Shown: positions 1 to 8,714, counted from the first letter of the stretch. The stretch is DNA of 64,000 bases from Oscillospiraceae bacterium (GCA_030533325.1 JAUNJJ010000007.1:1-64000); one strand, 5' to 3'. The notes: generated by a model from the letters alone, not told the origin. Program-made: numbers and translations.

Positions 1-599
1 GCCCATTTTCCTATACTTGTTACTCCTTCATGAAGTGTTATTTCTGTTAAGTTTTTGCATTCGGAAAATGTCCCTTCCCTTATACTTTTTACTCCTTCAG
101 GGATTGTTATTTCTGTTAAACCACTGCATCCGTAAAATGCTTCTGTATCTATACTTGTTACCCCTTCGGGAATTTTTATTTCCGTTAAGCCACTGCACCA
201 GCAAAATGTTCCCGCCTCTATAGTTGTTACTCCTTCAGGAATTTTTATTTCCGTTAAGCCACTGCAGTCTGAAAATGCATTATACCCTATACTTGTTACT
301 CCTTCAGGGATTGTTATTTCTGTTAAGCCACTGCACCCGAAAAAAGCACTTATCCCTATACTTGTTACTTTTTTCCCGTCGATTTCATCCGGTATAACCA
401 CAACTGTATCTTCCCCACTATATCCGGTTATCTCCACAGTCCCGTCCTCAAGTTCTTCATACTCTAACCCACTGTCATCCATGGCAGCCAAAACCTTTTG
501 TTCTCCACAAATATTTAAATCACTGACAATATTCTGTGGCAAAACCGCTGTCATCATTGAGAGGGCGCATACATATGCCATTACTTTTTTCATCTTCAT
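1..599 (-). CDS. Leucine-rich-repeat (BspA-like, LRR_5) secreted protein, 3' end cut by window edge
   Basis: The first 199 codons are visible; the gene runs off the left edge without a stop. An AGGAGG site lies 5 nt before the ATG at 599. The N-terminus (MKMKKVMAYVCALSMM...) is a signal peptide of about 26 residues. After about 70 residues a 23-residue repeat begins (core LTEITIPEGVTSIG, then xxAFxxCSG). It occurs about five times and gives a 69-nt periodicity in the DNA. This is the BspA/Treponema LRR_5 pattern found in surface proteins of gut Firmicutes, often with dockerin or cell-wall anchors at the C-terminus; that end is outside the window. The likely role is adhesion or protein binding; the ligand cannot be told. 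It lies 111 nt downstream of the sigma-partner gene on the same strand. Confidence 0.85.
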   Translation of the reverse strand, partial: MKMKKVMAYVCALSMMTAVLPQNIVSDLNICGEQKVLAAMDDSGLEYEELEDGTVEITGYSGEDTVVVIPDEIDGKKVTSIGISAFFGCSGLTEITIPEGVTSIGYNAFSDCSGLTEIKIPEGVTTIEAGTFCWCSGLTEIKIPEGVTSIDTEAFYGCSGLTEITIPEGVKSIREGTFSECKNLTEITLHEGVTSIGKW

Positions 600-710
600 A
601 TTAACCTCCTGTTCTCCTGTTTTTATCTTAATCCGGACAAAAATTACAATTTACTTCATTACAACTAGCCTGTTAAACCCATACTTTTTAAAGATAAAGA
701 GCCATTCTCA

Positions 711-2468
711 CTAATCCGTGAATGTATACGAATCATCATTCAGCTGAATTTCTTCATAATCTGCAGTTACAAGGTAACTTTTTCCGTTTTTGTATGCTCT
801 GCCAAATTCGCAGTAACGAAGATCAAACATCTCTGAAACAGCATTTTCGTATTCTTCATCATCATACATATAACTAAGGTCTTTAATGGATTTACCTTCT
901 TTTACACTTTCTCCGTCATACACATAACTCACTACGCTTCCCACACCCATCCAGCAGCTCTCAATACAAAAACTTCCGGTACGTTCATCAATCTCAAAGC
1001 CACTGTGATCTCCACGGAAATCTTCACCTATAACCTCAGCATTGTGGTACTTTACTGTATAAAATGTGGTGGTAAAATCAGCTTCACATGTACCTGTAAT
1101 AGTAATCAGTTCAGGAATTTCATCGTTATTCATGTCCCAGATAAAATACCTTACCACATCTATTCCTTCTGTTTCAAACCTCAGTTTATCCAGCAATTCT
1201 TTGTAAACGGTCTTATACTCATAGGTCTGATAATATTTCTGAAAATCCAGATTCCAGGATGAAACCCAGCCGTACTCATCGCCATCATCTGTATCTCTGC
1301 ATTTAAGCCATAAAATACATTTTGAATAAACGCATTCAAGTGCTGTGATATTCCAGCCTTCTTCCAGCTTCCAGACTTTCTTAAGTCCGCTGTTTTCGGA
1401 TAAAATTGATTCTAATGAATATGCATATATTTCTTCTCCCGGTACATCAGCTATAACTTTTCCTGTTAAATTTTCCGGAACAGGGAATTCTCTCTTCATT
1501 TCTCCGGAGACAGAACGACTTCTGAATGTCAGACTTACGAAATCATCAATTGCACCGTAAAGTCTGGAGAATTCTTCAAGTTGTTCCTTATCGTCTTCAT
1601 TGCATTGACAGTCGGTAGGACGCTGGTAATACAGATATTTTCCCCCTGAATATCCTACAGGTCTTTTTACCATTCCGTCATAAAATTCCTTCTCCAGCGA
1701 AAAACTCATAAGTTTTCCACTGTATCCTTCCGTATATGCTATCTTTGAATAGACGATCATGTCTCTGATAACAAAGTGATTTGCAAAATCGGCAGGAAAG
1801 AGCATTTCAAACTGACCGTTTTCAAATGATATTTTTATTGTACCGTCTTCATTTACAGAAGCTTCTGCTGAATCGTCTATATCTTCCGGGTAAGGATATG
1901 GTTTTACCGTTCCGGTTGTTTCATAAGCCGAGGTAACTTCTGAAGTGGCAGTATTCTGTCTTTCTGTTTTTGCTGAAGTAACAGCCTGTTTATTTTTTAT
2001 ATCAGTTACAGTAATTACTGCCGGCTGTACTCCGTTTCCGGTCACTGCAGTAACTGCCGGTCTGGCTGTCTGCGATACATCCTGTGAAACAGAAACATCT
2101 GTAAATGCTGACGTTTCCGGACGTTCTGTTACACAAACTGTAGTAACCCTGACTTTATCATTTCCGGACAGGATATTTTCTTTATTTCTGCCTGAAAAAA
2201 TACTCACACTTAAAATAACACATGCACATGCTGCAATTGCTGCTATATATTTTATCATACTAAACCTCCTGTATTCTACCACATTAACTGATTCTTCATA
2301 CTGATTTTCTGAATTATCTGCAAATTCCTTCTGCTGAACAATATCAAATATTCTGTTTTTCTGTTCATCCGACAACGTATTACAACTGTTGCTTATTTTC
2401 TCAAGAAGCTCCGGATCCATATCCCCGTTATCTGAAAGAATTTCTGAAATTCTGTCTTTGTCAGCCAT
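711..2468 (-). CDS. Membrane protein with cytoplasmic N-terminus, probable ECF sigma partner (anti-sigma-like)
   Basis: 585 residues. The N-terminal ~70 residues are hydrophilic and cytoplasmic-looking (MADKDRISEILSDNGDMD...). One membrane segment follows at about residues 72-91 (KYIAAIAACACVILSVSIF), then a Thr/Ser/Val-rich linker, then an extracytoplasmic domain. Near residue 450 is DMNNDEIPEL, a Ca2+-loop-like motif common in clostridial secreted proteins. The ATG overlaps the 3' end of the sigma-factor gene by 8 nt, so the two are translationally coupled. The topology and coupling are those of an anti-sigma factor with an external sensor. No ZAS/RsgI motif is recognisable, so this is context-based inference. 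No specific family is recognised for the outer domain. Confidence 0.6.
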   Translation of the reverse strand: MADKDRISEILSDNGDMDPELLEKISNSCNTLSDEQKNRIFDIVQQKEFADNSENQYEESVNVVEYRRFSMIKYIAAIAACACVILSVSIFSGRNKENILSGNDKVRVTTVCVTERPETSAFTDVSVSQDVSQTARPAVTAVTGNGVQPAVITVTDIKNKQAVTSAKTERQNTATSEVTSAYETTGTVKPYPYPEDIDDSAEASVNEDGTIKISFENGQFEMLFPADFANHFVIRDMIVYSKIAYTEGYSGKLMSFSLEKEFYDGMVKRPVGYSGGKYLYYQRPTDCQCNEDDKEQLEEFSRLYGAIDDFVSLTFRSRSVSGEMKREFPVPENLTGKVIADVPGEEIYAYSLESILSENSGLKKVWKLEEGWNITALECVYSKCILWLKCRDTDDGDEYGWVSSWNLDFQKYYQTYEYKTVYKELLDKLRFETEGIDVVRYFIWDMNNDEIPELITITGTCEADFTTTFYTVKYHNAEVIGEDFRGDHSGFEIDERTGSFCIESCWMGVGSVVSYVYDGESVKEGKSIKDLSYMYDDEEYENAVSEMFDLRYCEFGRAYKNGKSYLVTADYEEIQLNDDSYTFTD

Positions 2469-3033
2469 TAAACTGAACCTCCTTCTGCATAAGAGTTTTC
2501 TTTAATTTTTCTCTCGCTCTCTGACTTCTCTTGTTTACAGAAGCCGTAGTCATCTTAAGGATTTTTGAAATTTCAGCAGCAGTTTTACTGTGGAAAAACT
2601 GTAGAATGAGGATATCTGAATCGGGCTTTCCAAGACTGAGAACTTCATTCCACAACATTTCCTTTTCGGACCTGCTTACCGCTGAATGTTCAGGTGTTTC
2701 ATAATCTGTCGGTTCATCATTAAGTTCATCAAAATATTCATTATGCTGTTTCCTTCCGTACAGTTTTCTGAAAAGATCAGTTGCTTTTCTTTTAGCTACT
2801 GCAGTAATCACTGCCTTAAGTGAATCCATAGTAAAATCATGTTTTTTGCATTCTCTTACTGTTTCAATAAAAACATCTGCAGCACACTCCTCCTTATCCT
2901 GTTCAGCCGCCAGCCCTCTTACTTTGTCAGTTATGACGGTATATACATAATTTCCGTAACTGTCAATAAGTTTCCGGTATCCTTCATTCTCCGATTTTCT
3001 AAAAGCTTTTATTATTTCTTCATCGGAAATCAT
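2461..3033 (-). CDS. RNA polymerase sigma-70 family (ECF-type) factor
   Basis: 190 residues from the ATG at 3033, chosen because GGGGAGGAG lies 5-8 nt upstream; the frame stays open further upstream but has no better ribosome site. Residues about 5-90 correspond to sigma region 2 (EEIIKAFRKSENEGYRKLIDSYGNYVY...). Residues about 130-185 form a region 4 helix-turn-helix (SDILILQFFHSKTAAEIS, then TASVNKRSQRAREKLK). It would direct RNA polymerase to a small regulon, probably including its own operon. It is followed by an overlapping membrane-protein gene that is probably its regulator. Confidence 0.85.
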   Translation of the reverse strand: MISDEEIIKAFRKSENEGYRKLIDSYGNYVYTVITDKVRGLAAEQDKEECAADVFIETVRECKKHDFTMDSLKAVITAVAKRKATDLFRKLYGRKQHNEYFDELNDEPTDYETPEHSAVSRSEKEMLWNEVLSLGKPDSDILILQFFHSKTAAEISKILKMTTASVNKRSQRAREKLKKTLMQKEVQFNG

Positions 3034-3087
3034 GATTTCTCCTCCCCGTTTTCTTTTCTGAAGCACTTCATTCATACAGTCGTGCGT

Positions 3088-3100
3088 ACTTTGCAAAAGT
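3088..3100. promoter_or_regulatory. Short inverted repeat upstream of the sigma gene
   Basis: ACTTT-GCA-AAAGT, an imperfect 13-nt palindrome 55 nt before the sigma-factor start. It lies between the upstream terminator and the ribosome site, where a promoter or operator must be. It could be part of an autoregulated ECF promoter. No clear -35/-10 for the housekeeping sigma factor was found here. Confidence 0.3.
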
Positions 3101-3147
3101 GGACATGAAAATCGAAAAAATTTCAAAAAAATTTTGAATTTCAATAT

Positions 3148-3182
3148 AAAAAAGCCGTACCCGATAAAAATCAGATACGACT
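3148..3182 (-). terminator. Rho-independent terminator after the M18 aminopeptidase gene
   Basis: A 13-bp stem (AGTCGTATCTGAT with ATCGGGTACGGCT, three G-U pairs) with a 4-nt loop, followed by six T on the minus strand. It ends the DUF951-to-aminopeptidase operon and separates it from the sigma operon. Confidence 0.85.
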
Positions 3183-3202
3183 CTAAAATGCATATAAAAA
3201 TT

Positions 3203-4618
3203 TTAATCTTCAATAAACGCCTTAAACGCCCTGTATGCCATATACACATCTGACTTTGCGACAATTTCATACGGAGCATGCATTGAAAGAACAGGAACGC
3301 CGAGGTCGATAACGTCAACATCCATATTTGCAATGTATGCTGCAACTGTTCCGCCGCCGCCTGCGTCTACCTTTCCGAGTTCACCTGTCTGCCATGTAAT
3401 ATTGTTTTTGTTCATAAGAGAACGGATTCTGCCTGTAAATTCTGCAGAAGCGTCTGATGTTCCGGACTTTCCGCGTGAGCCTGTATACTTTGTAACTACA
3501 ACACCGTAGTTGATATATGAGGCGTTGTTCTTTTCCATAACTGACGGATAAGTCGGATCAAAGGCTGCGTTTACGTCAGCTGAAAGACATTCGGAATTTG
3601 AAAGAACAACTCTTCCTCTTACACCGAAATCTTCGGCAAGATTTTCGATGAAATATCTGAGATAGGATGAATTAAGACCAGTGTTTCCGTCACTGCCTGT
3701 TTCTTCCTTGTCAGTTAGAACTGTTACTATTGTCTTTACAGGTGTTCTCTCAGTATCAAGTATCGCTCTCAGAGCAGGATATGCACATACTCTGTCATCG
3801 TGACCGTATGAACCAATCATGCTTCTGTCAAAACCTATATCCTTTGCCTTGAATGCAGGAACTGCTTCGAGTTCAGCTGAAAGGAAGTCCTCTTCAGTTA
3901 TACCGTATTTTTCATAGAGAAGTGAGAGAATGTTCAGCTTGACAAGTTCACTTTCCTTGTCTGATTTGAAAGGACGTGAACCAACTATGATATTAAGGTC
4001 TTCGCCGGCAATAATGGAAGAACCTGTTTTCTTCATCTGCTCTGAAGCAAGGTGAGGAAGAAGATCGCTTACAGCAAATACAGGATCATCTTCATTTTCA
4101 CCGATGTTTATATCAACCTGCGTACCGTCCGTAAGAACAACAACACCATGAAGAGCAAGCGGGATTGCTGTCCACTGGTATTTTTTTATTCCGCCGTAGT
4201 AATGAGTTTTAAAAAGTGCCATCTCACTATCTTCATAGAGAGGACACTGCTTAAGATCAAGTCTTGGAGAATCTACATGAGCAGCATTTATTCTTACACC
4301 GTTCTGTATCGGTTCTGTACCGATAATGGCAAGAATAAGTGCTTTTCCTCTGTTGTTCCAGAAAATCCTGCTGCCCGGCTTAAGTTCCATTCCCGGAACA
4401 TATTCGGTATACCCTTTCTTCACTGCAGCTTCAACTGCAAACTTTACAGCTTCACGTTCTGTCTTTGCAAGGTTGAGAAAATTCTTGTAATCTTCAGAGA
4501 AACTGTTTATTTTACTTACTGTTTCATCATCAACAATCTGATAAACATTTTTCTTGTTATAAAAAAGCTTTTCTTTAAGTTCCTTTTCAGGAGATTTTTC
4601 CTTACTCAATATACTCAC
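3203..4618 (-). CDS. apeA: M18 family aminopeptidase (aspartyl aminopeptidase type)
   Basis: 471 residues. A cocatalytic two-metal (usually zinc) peptidase removing N-terminal residues, typically acidic ones, in the cytoplasm. Visible family motifs: AAHVDSPRLD near residue 110 (metal His/Asp), GHDDRVCAYPALRA (metal Asp), TDKEETGSDGN (catalytic Glu-Glu), and a C-terminal SMHAPYEI (metal His). The start is GTG, overlapping the coaE stop as GTGA, so the genes are coupled. It is the last gene of a minus-strand operon and is followed by a strong terminator. The length fits the family. Confidence 0.92.
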   Translation of the reverse strand: MSILSKEKSPEKELKEKLFYNKKNVYQIVDDETVSKINSFSEDYKNFLNLAKTEREAVKFAVEAAVKKGYTEYVPGMELKPGSRIFWNNRGKALILAIIGTEPIQNGVRINAAHVDSPRLDLKQCPLYEDSEMALFKTHYYGGIKKYQWTAIPLALHGVVVLTDGTQVDINIGENEDDPVFAVSDLLPHLASEQMKKTGSSIIAGEDLNIIVGSRPFKSDKESELVKLNILSLLYEKYGITEEDFLSAELEAVPAFKAKDIGFDRSMIGSYGHDDRVCAYPALRAILDTERTPVKTIVTVLTDKEETGSDGNTGLNSSYLRYFIENLAEDFGVRGRVVLSNSECLSADVNAAFDPTYPSVMEKNNASYINYGVVVTKYTGSRGKSGTSDASAEFTGRIRSLMNKNNITWQTGELGKVDAGGGGTVAAYIANMDVDVIDLGVPVLSMHAPYEIVAKSDVYMAYRAFKAFIED

Positions 4619-5256
4619 TCCAAATCTTTGAATTTGTTTATATAATATGCTTTAATCTTGGCTGACATCTCATTTACTATGTCATCAAGTCCGCTTATCC
4701 CATCATTATTCTTTATTATAAAATCCGAATTATCCACAAAAAATTTTTCATTGTGCTGGGATTTCATTCTTGATAATGCCTGTTCCTCAGTAAGACCGTC
4801 TCTTTCCATAATTCTTCTGAGTCGTGTCTCCTCATCGGCAATAACAGAAATAATTATCTCACAGAAGTCATCTGCTCTGCTTTCGAATAAAGTAGGTGCA
4901 TCAAGAAGAATGAGCTTATTTCCCTTTGAAGAATTTTCCCTTATAAGAGCAAGAATCTCAGAGGTAATATGAGGATAGGAAATACTGTTTAAAAGTTCCA
5001 GTTTTTTTGGGTTGTTAAATACTATGTCCGCTAATTTCTGACGATTCAGCGACATATCTTCGTTAAGAATATGTGCACCGAAGCAGTCAGCTACTTCTTT
5101 CAGACATACTGTGCCCGGATTCATAATTGACCTTGCAACCTCATCAGCATTTATCACTGCAAATCCGTTATCACGAAATATCCTGCAGGCTGTAGTTTTA
5201 CCGGAACCAGTCTGACCGGTCAGGCCGATAACCATAACTCCGTCTAAGTTGTTCAC
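4615..5256 (-). CDS. coaE: Dephospho-CoA kinase
   Basis: 213 residues. Performs the last step of coenzyme A synthesis: ATP-dependent phosphorylation of the ribose 3'-OH of dephospho-CoA. A Walker A loop is at residues about 12-20 (GLTGQTGSGKTT), followed by the family's INADEVAR and LLDAPTLFE segments and a lid region with RxxRIMERDG. The GTG start overlaps the stop of the upstream gene (GTGA), with GGTGG as the ribosome site. An internal ATG (MVIGLTGQ, seven codons in) is an alternative start. Part of a coupled housekeeping operon with tsaC and the aminopeptidase. Confidence 0.93.
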   Translation of the reverse strand: MNNLDGVMVIGLTGQTGSGKTTACRIFRDNGFAVINADEVARSIMNPGTVCLKEVADCFGAHILNEDMSLNRQKLADIVFNNPKKLELLNSISYPHITSEILALIRENSSKGNKLILLDAPTLFESRADDFCEIIISVIADEETRLRRIMERDGLTEEQALSRMKSQHNEKFFVDNSDFIIKNNDGISGLDDIVNEMSAKIKAYYINKFKDLE

Positions 5257-6272
5257 GATTCTACCACCTCATAACCTGCAGCTCTGATCAGTCTGTTGTA
5301 AACGGCCAGACCTACACCTTCCTTCCGTGGTGCTCTGACATAAAGATTTTTTATTCCTCTCTTGTCAGCTTCTCTGAGTTTTGCGAAAATCTGTCTTGCC
5401 TGCTCCTCCGGTGTTGCACCATATGTCATATATTCAAAAGGAAACTCAGCTGCATCCTGGTCGAATATAAGACAGCAGATATTTTCATCCGGCTGAGCAC
5501 CGACATACTTAATGAATTCACTGAGGCTTTCTCTTACAAGAACAACACGTGCCTCAGGAGAATAATGTTTGTACTTCATTCCCGGAGAACGTACTTCCTT
5601 AACTTCAGGTACAGTATCTGAAAGAATATTGCTGTCAATAATTACTTCATCAATTACCTTTCTGAGCTGCTCTGCAGTAATAAGACCCGGTCTTAAAATA
5701 CGGATTGTATCGTATCCTTCAAATGATATTACAGTTGACTCAACACCCACACTGCATTCACCGCCGTCAACAATTGCTGCAATTCTTCCGTTCATATCGT
5801 CAGCAACATGCGCAGCAGTTGTCGGACTCGGTGAACCTGAGCGATTTGCAGAAGGTGCAGCAAGTGGTCTGCCAACCATTGAAATAACCTTTCTCATTAT
5901 TTCATTTTCAGGCATTCTGACTCCGACTGTGTCCAGTCCTCCTGTAACTATATCAGGAACAATGCTTCTCTTAGGAAGAACCATTGTAAGAGGACCCGGC
6001 CAGAATTTCTCAGCAAGACGATATGCTGCATTCGGAATGTCTTCGGTATATCTTTTCATCATTTCAAGGTCAGAGATATGTATAATAAGCGGATTATCTG
6101 CCGGTCTGCCCTTTGCATTGAAAATCTCAGCAACAGCTTCACTGTTTACTGCATCTGCAGCAAGTCCGTATACCGTCTCTGTAGGCAGAGCAACAACCTC
6201 ACCTTTTTTAAGAAGTAAGGCTGCTGTTTCAAGGTCACTTTCATTGCAGCTGAGAAGATTTGTTTCTTTCAT
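5253..6272 (-). CDS. tsaC: L-threonylcarbamoyladenylate synthase (Sua5/YwlC, two-domain form)
   Basis: 339 residues. Makes threonylcarbamoyl-AMP from threonine, bicarbonate and ATP for the t6A37 modification of ANN-reading tRNAs. The YrdC domain (residues about 10-200) shows ALPTETVYGLAADA, KGRPADNPLI, and APSANRSGSPSPTTA. A linker containing SPGMKYKHYSPEA leads to the C-terminal Sua5 domain, so this is the longer Sua5 type rather than the short E. coli TsaC. It sits between prfA (66 nt upstream) and coaE (4-nt overlap). Placement next to prfA is common in Firmicutes. Confidence 0.93.
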   Translation of the reverse strand: MKETNLLSCNESDLETAALLLKKGEVVALPTETVYGLAADAVNSEAVAEIFNAKGRPADNPLIIHISDLEMMKRYTEDIPNAAYRLAEKFWPGPLTMVLPKRSIVPDIVTGGLDTVGVRMPENEIMRKVISMVGRPLAAPSANRSGSPSPTTAAHVADDMNGRIAAIVDGGECSVGVESTVISFEGYDTIRILRPGLITAEQLRKVIDEVIIDSNILSDTVPEVKEVRSPGMKYKHYSPEARVVLVRESLSEFIKYVGAQPDENICCLIFDQDAAEFPFEYMTYGATPEEQARQIFAKLREADKRGIKNLYVRAPRKEGVGLAVYNRLIRAAGYEVVES

Positions 6273-6338
6273 AGACTTTCTTTTCCGGTTCGCACTTCCT
6301 GCGAAACCTGTTTCTCCTTTATTATAAAATTTCTGAAA

Positions 6339-7415
6339 TTACTGTTCGTTCTGAGACGCAAGCTTTGCCGCCTGATCTGCAGTTGCAAGTGCGTCAACTA
6401 CTTCGTCTATATGACCATTGAGTACATCCTCAAGCTTGTACAATGTAAGGCCGATTCTGTGATCTGTGATTCTTCCCTGAGGATAGTTATATGTTCTGAT
6501 TCGTTCTGATCTGTCACCTGTTCCGACCTGCATCTTTCTCTCTGAAGCAATCTTGTCAGCCTGCTCCTGCTGAAGCGCTTCATAAAGTCTTGAACGAAGG
6601 ATTTTCATCGCCCTTTCCTTATTCTTGAACTGGCTTCGTTCATCCTGACACTCGACAACTGTTCCGGTTGGAAGATGAGTGATACGGACAGCGGACTCTG
6701 TCTTGTTGATATGCTGACCACCGGCACCGCTTGCACGGAAAACGTCAATCTTAAGTTCCGTCGGATTTATTTCAAGTTCCACTTCATCAGCTTCAACAAG
6801 TACCGCAACTGTAACGGTAGATGTATGAATCCTTCCCTGTGACTCTGTTTCCGGAACTCGCTGAACACGATGTACACCGCTTTCATACTTGAATCTTGAA
6901 TATGCTCCCTCACCCTCTATGGAGAAGCTTATTTCCTTGTATCCGCCAAGTTCTGTTTCGTTTGAGCTGAGTATTTCCTGCTTCCAGCCCATTGATTCTG
7001 CATACATGGTATACATACGGTAAAGTGAGTTTGCAAACAGGGCAGCTTCCTCACCGCCGGCACCGCCTCTGATTTCTATAATTACATTCTTTTCGTCATT
7101 AGGGTCTTTAGGAAGGAGAAGTATACGGAGTTCTTCTGTAAACTTTTCCATATTTTCCTTCTGTACTTCGAACTCTTCCTGAGCCATTTCCTTCATTTCT
7201 CTGTCAAGACCGCCTGCTTCAAGAAGTTCCTTTGCTTCTTCGAAGTCTGACTTTGCACGAAGATATTCGTTGTATTTGTCCACAACAGGTGTAAGTGACT
7301 TGTACTCCTTCATGAGCTGAGTGTAAAGTTCATTATTGTTTATAACTGAAGGATCAGTAAGCTTCTGATTTATTTCCTCAAACCTCTGAGCTGTAAGATT
7401 TAATTTTTCAAACAT
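6339..7415 (-). CDS. prfA: Peptide chain release factor 1
   Basis: 358 residues. Recognises UAA and UAG in the ribosomal A site and triggers peptide release. The GGQ catalytic motif is in [14 protein letters not shown]. The stop-codon-reading tripeptide is PET in [14 protein letters not shown] (PxT class, hence RF1 and not RF2). The N-terminal domain contains [13 protein letters not shown]. The usual neighbour prmC/hemK is absent; DUF951 precedes and the Sua5 gene follows. Confidence 0.96.
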   Translation of the reverse strand: MFEKLNLTAQRFEEINQKLTDPSVINNNELYTQLMKEYKSLTPVVDKYNEYLRAKSDFEEAKELLEAGGLDREMKEMAQEEFEVQKENMEKFTEELRILLLPKDPNDEKNVIIEIRGGAGGEEAALFANSLYRMYTMYAESMGWKQEILSSNETELGGYKEISFSIEGEGAYSRFKYESGVHRVQRVPETESQGRIHTSTVTVAVLVEADEVELEINPTELKIDVFRASGAGGQHINKTESAVRITHLPTGTVVECQDERSQFKNKERAMKILRSRLYEALQQEQADKIASERKMQVGTGDRSERIRTYNYPQGRITDHRIGLTLYKLEDVLNGHIDEVVDALATADQAAKLASQNEQ

Positions 7416-7478
7416 AAATTCTTTCCTTTAAGTAAATAATATTTTGTCTTTGTCATTCTGAAAATCAATCAGTTCCTG

Positions 7479-7670
7479 CTAAGGTTCCTTCGGCGTCCTT
7501 ACAACCTGTTTAACCTTGCTTTCTATCTTGCTGCGGGGCACCATAAATTCTCTTGCACATCCGACACACCTTAACTTAAAATCAGCACCGGATCTTATAA
7601 CATAAAATTTATTGTCACCGCACGGATGATTTTTTTTCATAACAAGTGTATCTCCCGGCTGAATATCCAT
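7479..7670 (-). CDS. DUF951 family small zinc-ribbon-like protein
   Basis: 63 residues. Start ATG at 7670 with GAGGTTACT just upstream. Matches the DUF951 pattern: MDIQPGDTLVMKKNHPCG at the N-terminus, a central LRCVGCAREFMVPRSK, and a basic C-terminus. It has three cysteines (HPCG and CVGC). The function is unknown; the family is widespread in Firmicutes and often lies near translation genes, as here (first gene of the prfA operon). Confidence 0.8.
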   Translation of the reverse strand: MDIQPGDTLVMKKNHPCGDNKFYVIRSGADFKLRCVGCAREFMVPRSKIESKVKQVVRTPKEP

Positions 7671-7740
7671 AGTAACCTCCTCATAAAATTATTGCCTTGC
7701 ACATCCGTTCCCTGCGGTCACTCCGTGCATATCGGCACCG

Positions 7741-7767
7741 GTGAACGAAAAAAAATTTTTCGTTCAC
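7741..7767 (-). promoter_or_regulatory. 12-bp perfect inverted repeat in the DUF951/prfA leader
   Basis: GTGAACGAAAAA, a 3-nt loop, then TTTTTCGTTCAC. It starts about 10 nt after the predicted transcription start of the prfA operon. It could be an RNA hairpin protecting the 5' end or a protein-binding palindrome. Confidence 0.5.
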
Positions 7768-7783
7768 TATATATGCATTCTAT

Positions 7784-7812
7784 ATTATAAACTATTTTTT
7801 CAGATTAAGCAA
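7784..7812 (-). promoter_or_regulatory. Sigma-A-type promoter for the DUF951-prfA-tsaC-coaE-apeA operon
   Basis: On the minus strand TTGCTT (7812-7807), a 17-nt spacer, then TATAAT (7789-7784). Predicted start near 7776, giving a leader of about 105 nt before DUF951. Confidence 0.7.
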
Positions 7813-7892
7813 TAATTTACGGCATGTTTTTTCAAATTACAAAGAAAAAATTTTGCTCATTTTTTGTACTTTATTTTATTTTGGTGTTTTTG

Positions 7893-7921
7893 TTGATTAT
7901 TTAAGTATTTTCCTGTATAAT
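7893..7921 (+). promoter_or_regulatory. Sigma-A-type promoter for the YdjM-like gene
   Basis: TTGATT (7893-7898), 17-nt spacer, TATAAT (7916-7921). An imperfect palindrome (GCTATAGTATTACTATTAGC, 7923-7942) lies right at the expected start and might be an operator. Confidence 0.65.
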
Positions 7922-7977
7922 TAGCTATAGTATTACTATTAGCAATAACCAAATATAGTTTTGAAAGGATAATCACA

Positions 7978-8598
7978 ATGACATACAAAACCCACCTTGC
8001 CGCAGGATACACTGCCTCACTCCTCATTACTTCCCCTTCAACTCTGAGCGAAATGATTATGTGCCTCGGAATATCCACAATCGGCTCAGTGATAAGCGAT
8101 ATCGACGCATCATCCTCCGCAAGCAGAAAAGAACTTGGAAAAGTAACAGCAATAACAACAGCCGGTATAATTGCAATATTTGCCGGTGACCTCTTCCTTG
8201 GGATTGACATAATCAGCAAATTCCGCAGCAGTGCAGCCATAATGCGCCTTATAACCGGCTTTCTTATATTTATCGGAATATGCGTATTCGGCGAGCATCA
8301 GCCCCACCGCTCATTTATGCACTCACTTGCCGGTGTGGCAGCAGTCTCCCTCAGTTTCGCAGTAATTATCCCCTCATCAGCCAAATACATGGCAGTATCC
8401 ATGCTTTCCCACATAGCCCTCGATATGCTCAACCGAAAAAAAATACAGATTCTGTACCCTCTTCGCAAACCGAAAATCGCATTCGGAGTTTGCTATGCTG
8501 ACGGATTTGTAAATCATATTCTTTTCTATATTGCCGGCGCTGCAGCAGTGATTATTTCCGCGGTAAAGGTTTATGGTATTGTGCGGGGAATGATTTAG
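7978..8598 (+). CDS. YdjM-like (DUF457) membrane-bound metal-dependent hydrolase
   Basis: 206 residues with several membrane segments. The metal-binding family signatures are present: SDIDASSSAS near residue 40 (conserved Asp pair), HQPHRSFMHS near residue 102 and SHIALDMLNRKKIQILYP near residue 140. E. coli YdjM is the best-known member and is linked to the SOS response; its substrate is not established. GAAAGGA sits about 9 nt upstream of the ATG. Single-gene unit, convergent with endonuclease V across a shared terminator. Confidence 0.8.
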   Translation: MTYKTHLAAGYTASLLITSPSTLSEMIMCLGISTIGSVISDIDASSSASRKELGKVTAITTAGIIAIFAGDLFLGIDIISKFRSSAAIMRLITGFLIFIGICVFGEHQPHRSFMHSLAGVAAVSLSFAVIIPSSAKYMAVSMLSHIALDMLNRKKIQILYPLRKPKIAFGVCYADGFVNHILFYIAGAAAVIISAVKVYGIVRGMI

Positions 8599-8632
8599 AT
8601 TAACGAAATTTGTTATCGTAAGGATAAAAAAA

Positions 8633-8660
8633 TAAAGCCTCCTGGAATCAGGAGGCTTTA
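8633..8660. terminator. Bidirectional terminator between convergent genes
   Basis: Perfect 12-bp stem TAAAGCCTCCTG / CAGGAGGCTTTA with loop GAAT and A/T-rich flanks. It serves the YdjM-like gene and endonuclease V. Confidence 0.85.
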
Positions 8661-8714
8661 AATACCCAGCATATTTTAAACCATCATTTAAGCAGAAAAG
8701 CTACTGAAAATTCA

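Larger units (their letters stand above)
7671..7977. other. Divergent intergenic region with two promoters and a 12-bp palindrome
   Basis: 307 nt without a gene. It holds the promoter of the leftward prfA operon (7784-7812), the promoter of the rightward membrane-protein gene (7893-7921), and a perfect 12-bp inverted repeat at 7741-7767. It also holds a GC-richer stretch at 7694-7740 whose outer ends pair as TGCAC/GTGCA. The GC-rich stretch and palindrome lie in the 5' leader of the DUF951 transcript. Confidence 0.6.

Noticed and set aside
17..223. Plus-strand open frame in the first 220 nt with Leu/Phe-rich repeats
   Set aside because: It is the complement of the LRR repeat gene; its periodicity is the 69-nt repeat read on the wrong strand, and it has no ribosome site.
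1..600. Possible CRISPR array suggested by regular repeats
   Set aside because: The repeats are adjacent without unique spacers and translate into an LRR protein in one frame.
3034..3345. N-terminal extension of the sigma factor by 104 codons
   Set aside because: It would read through the terminator of the aminopeptidase gene and lacks a ribosome site; GGGGAGGAG sits at the ATG at 3033.
4052..4645. Plus-strand frame of 197 codons
   Set aside because: Antisense to the aminopeptidase and coaE genes, low-complexity Phe/Ile/Ser-rich translation, no ribosome site.
5569..6327. Plus-strand frame of 252 codons opposite tsaC
   Set aside because: tsaC has full family motifs; the opposite frame is Ser/Ile-rich shadow sequence.
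7857..8240. Minus-strand frame of 127 codons
   Set aside because: Shadow of the YdjM-like gene, whose metal-site motifs and promoter are clear on the plus strand.
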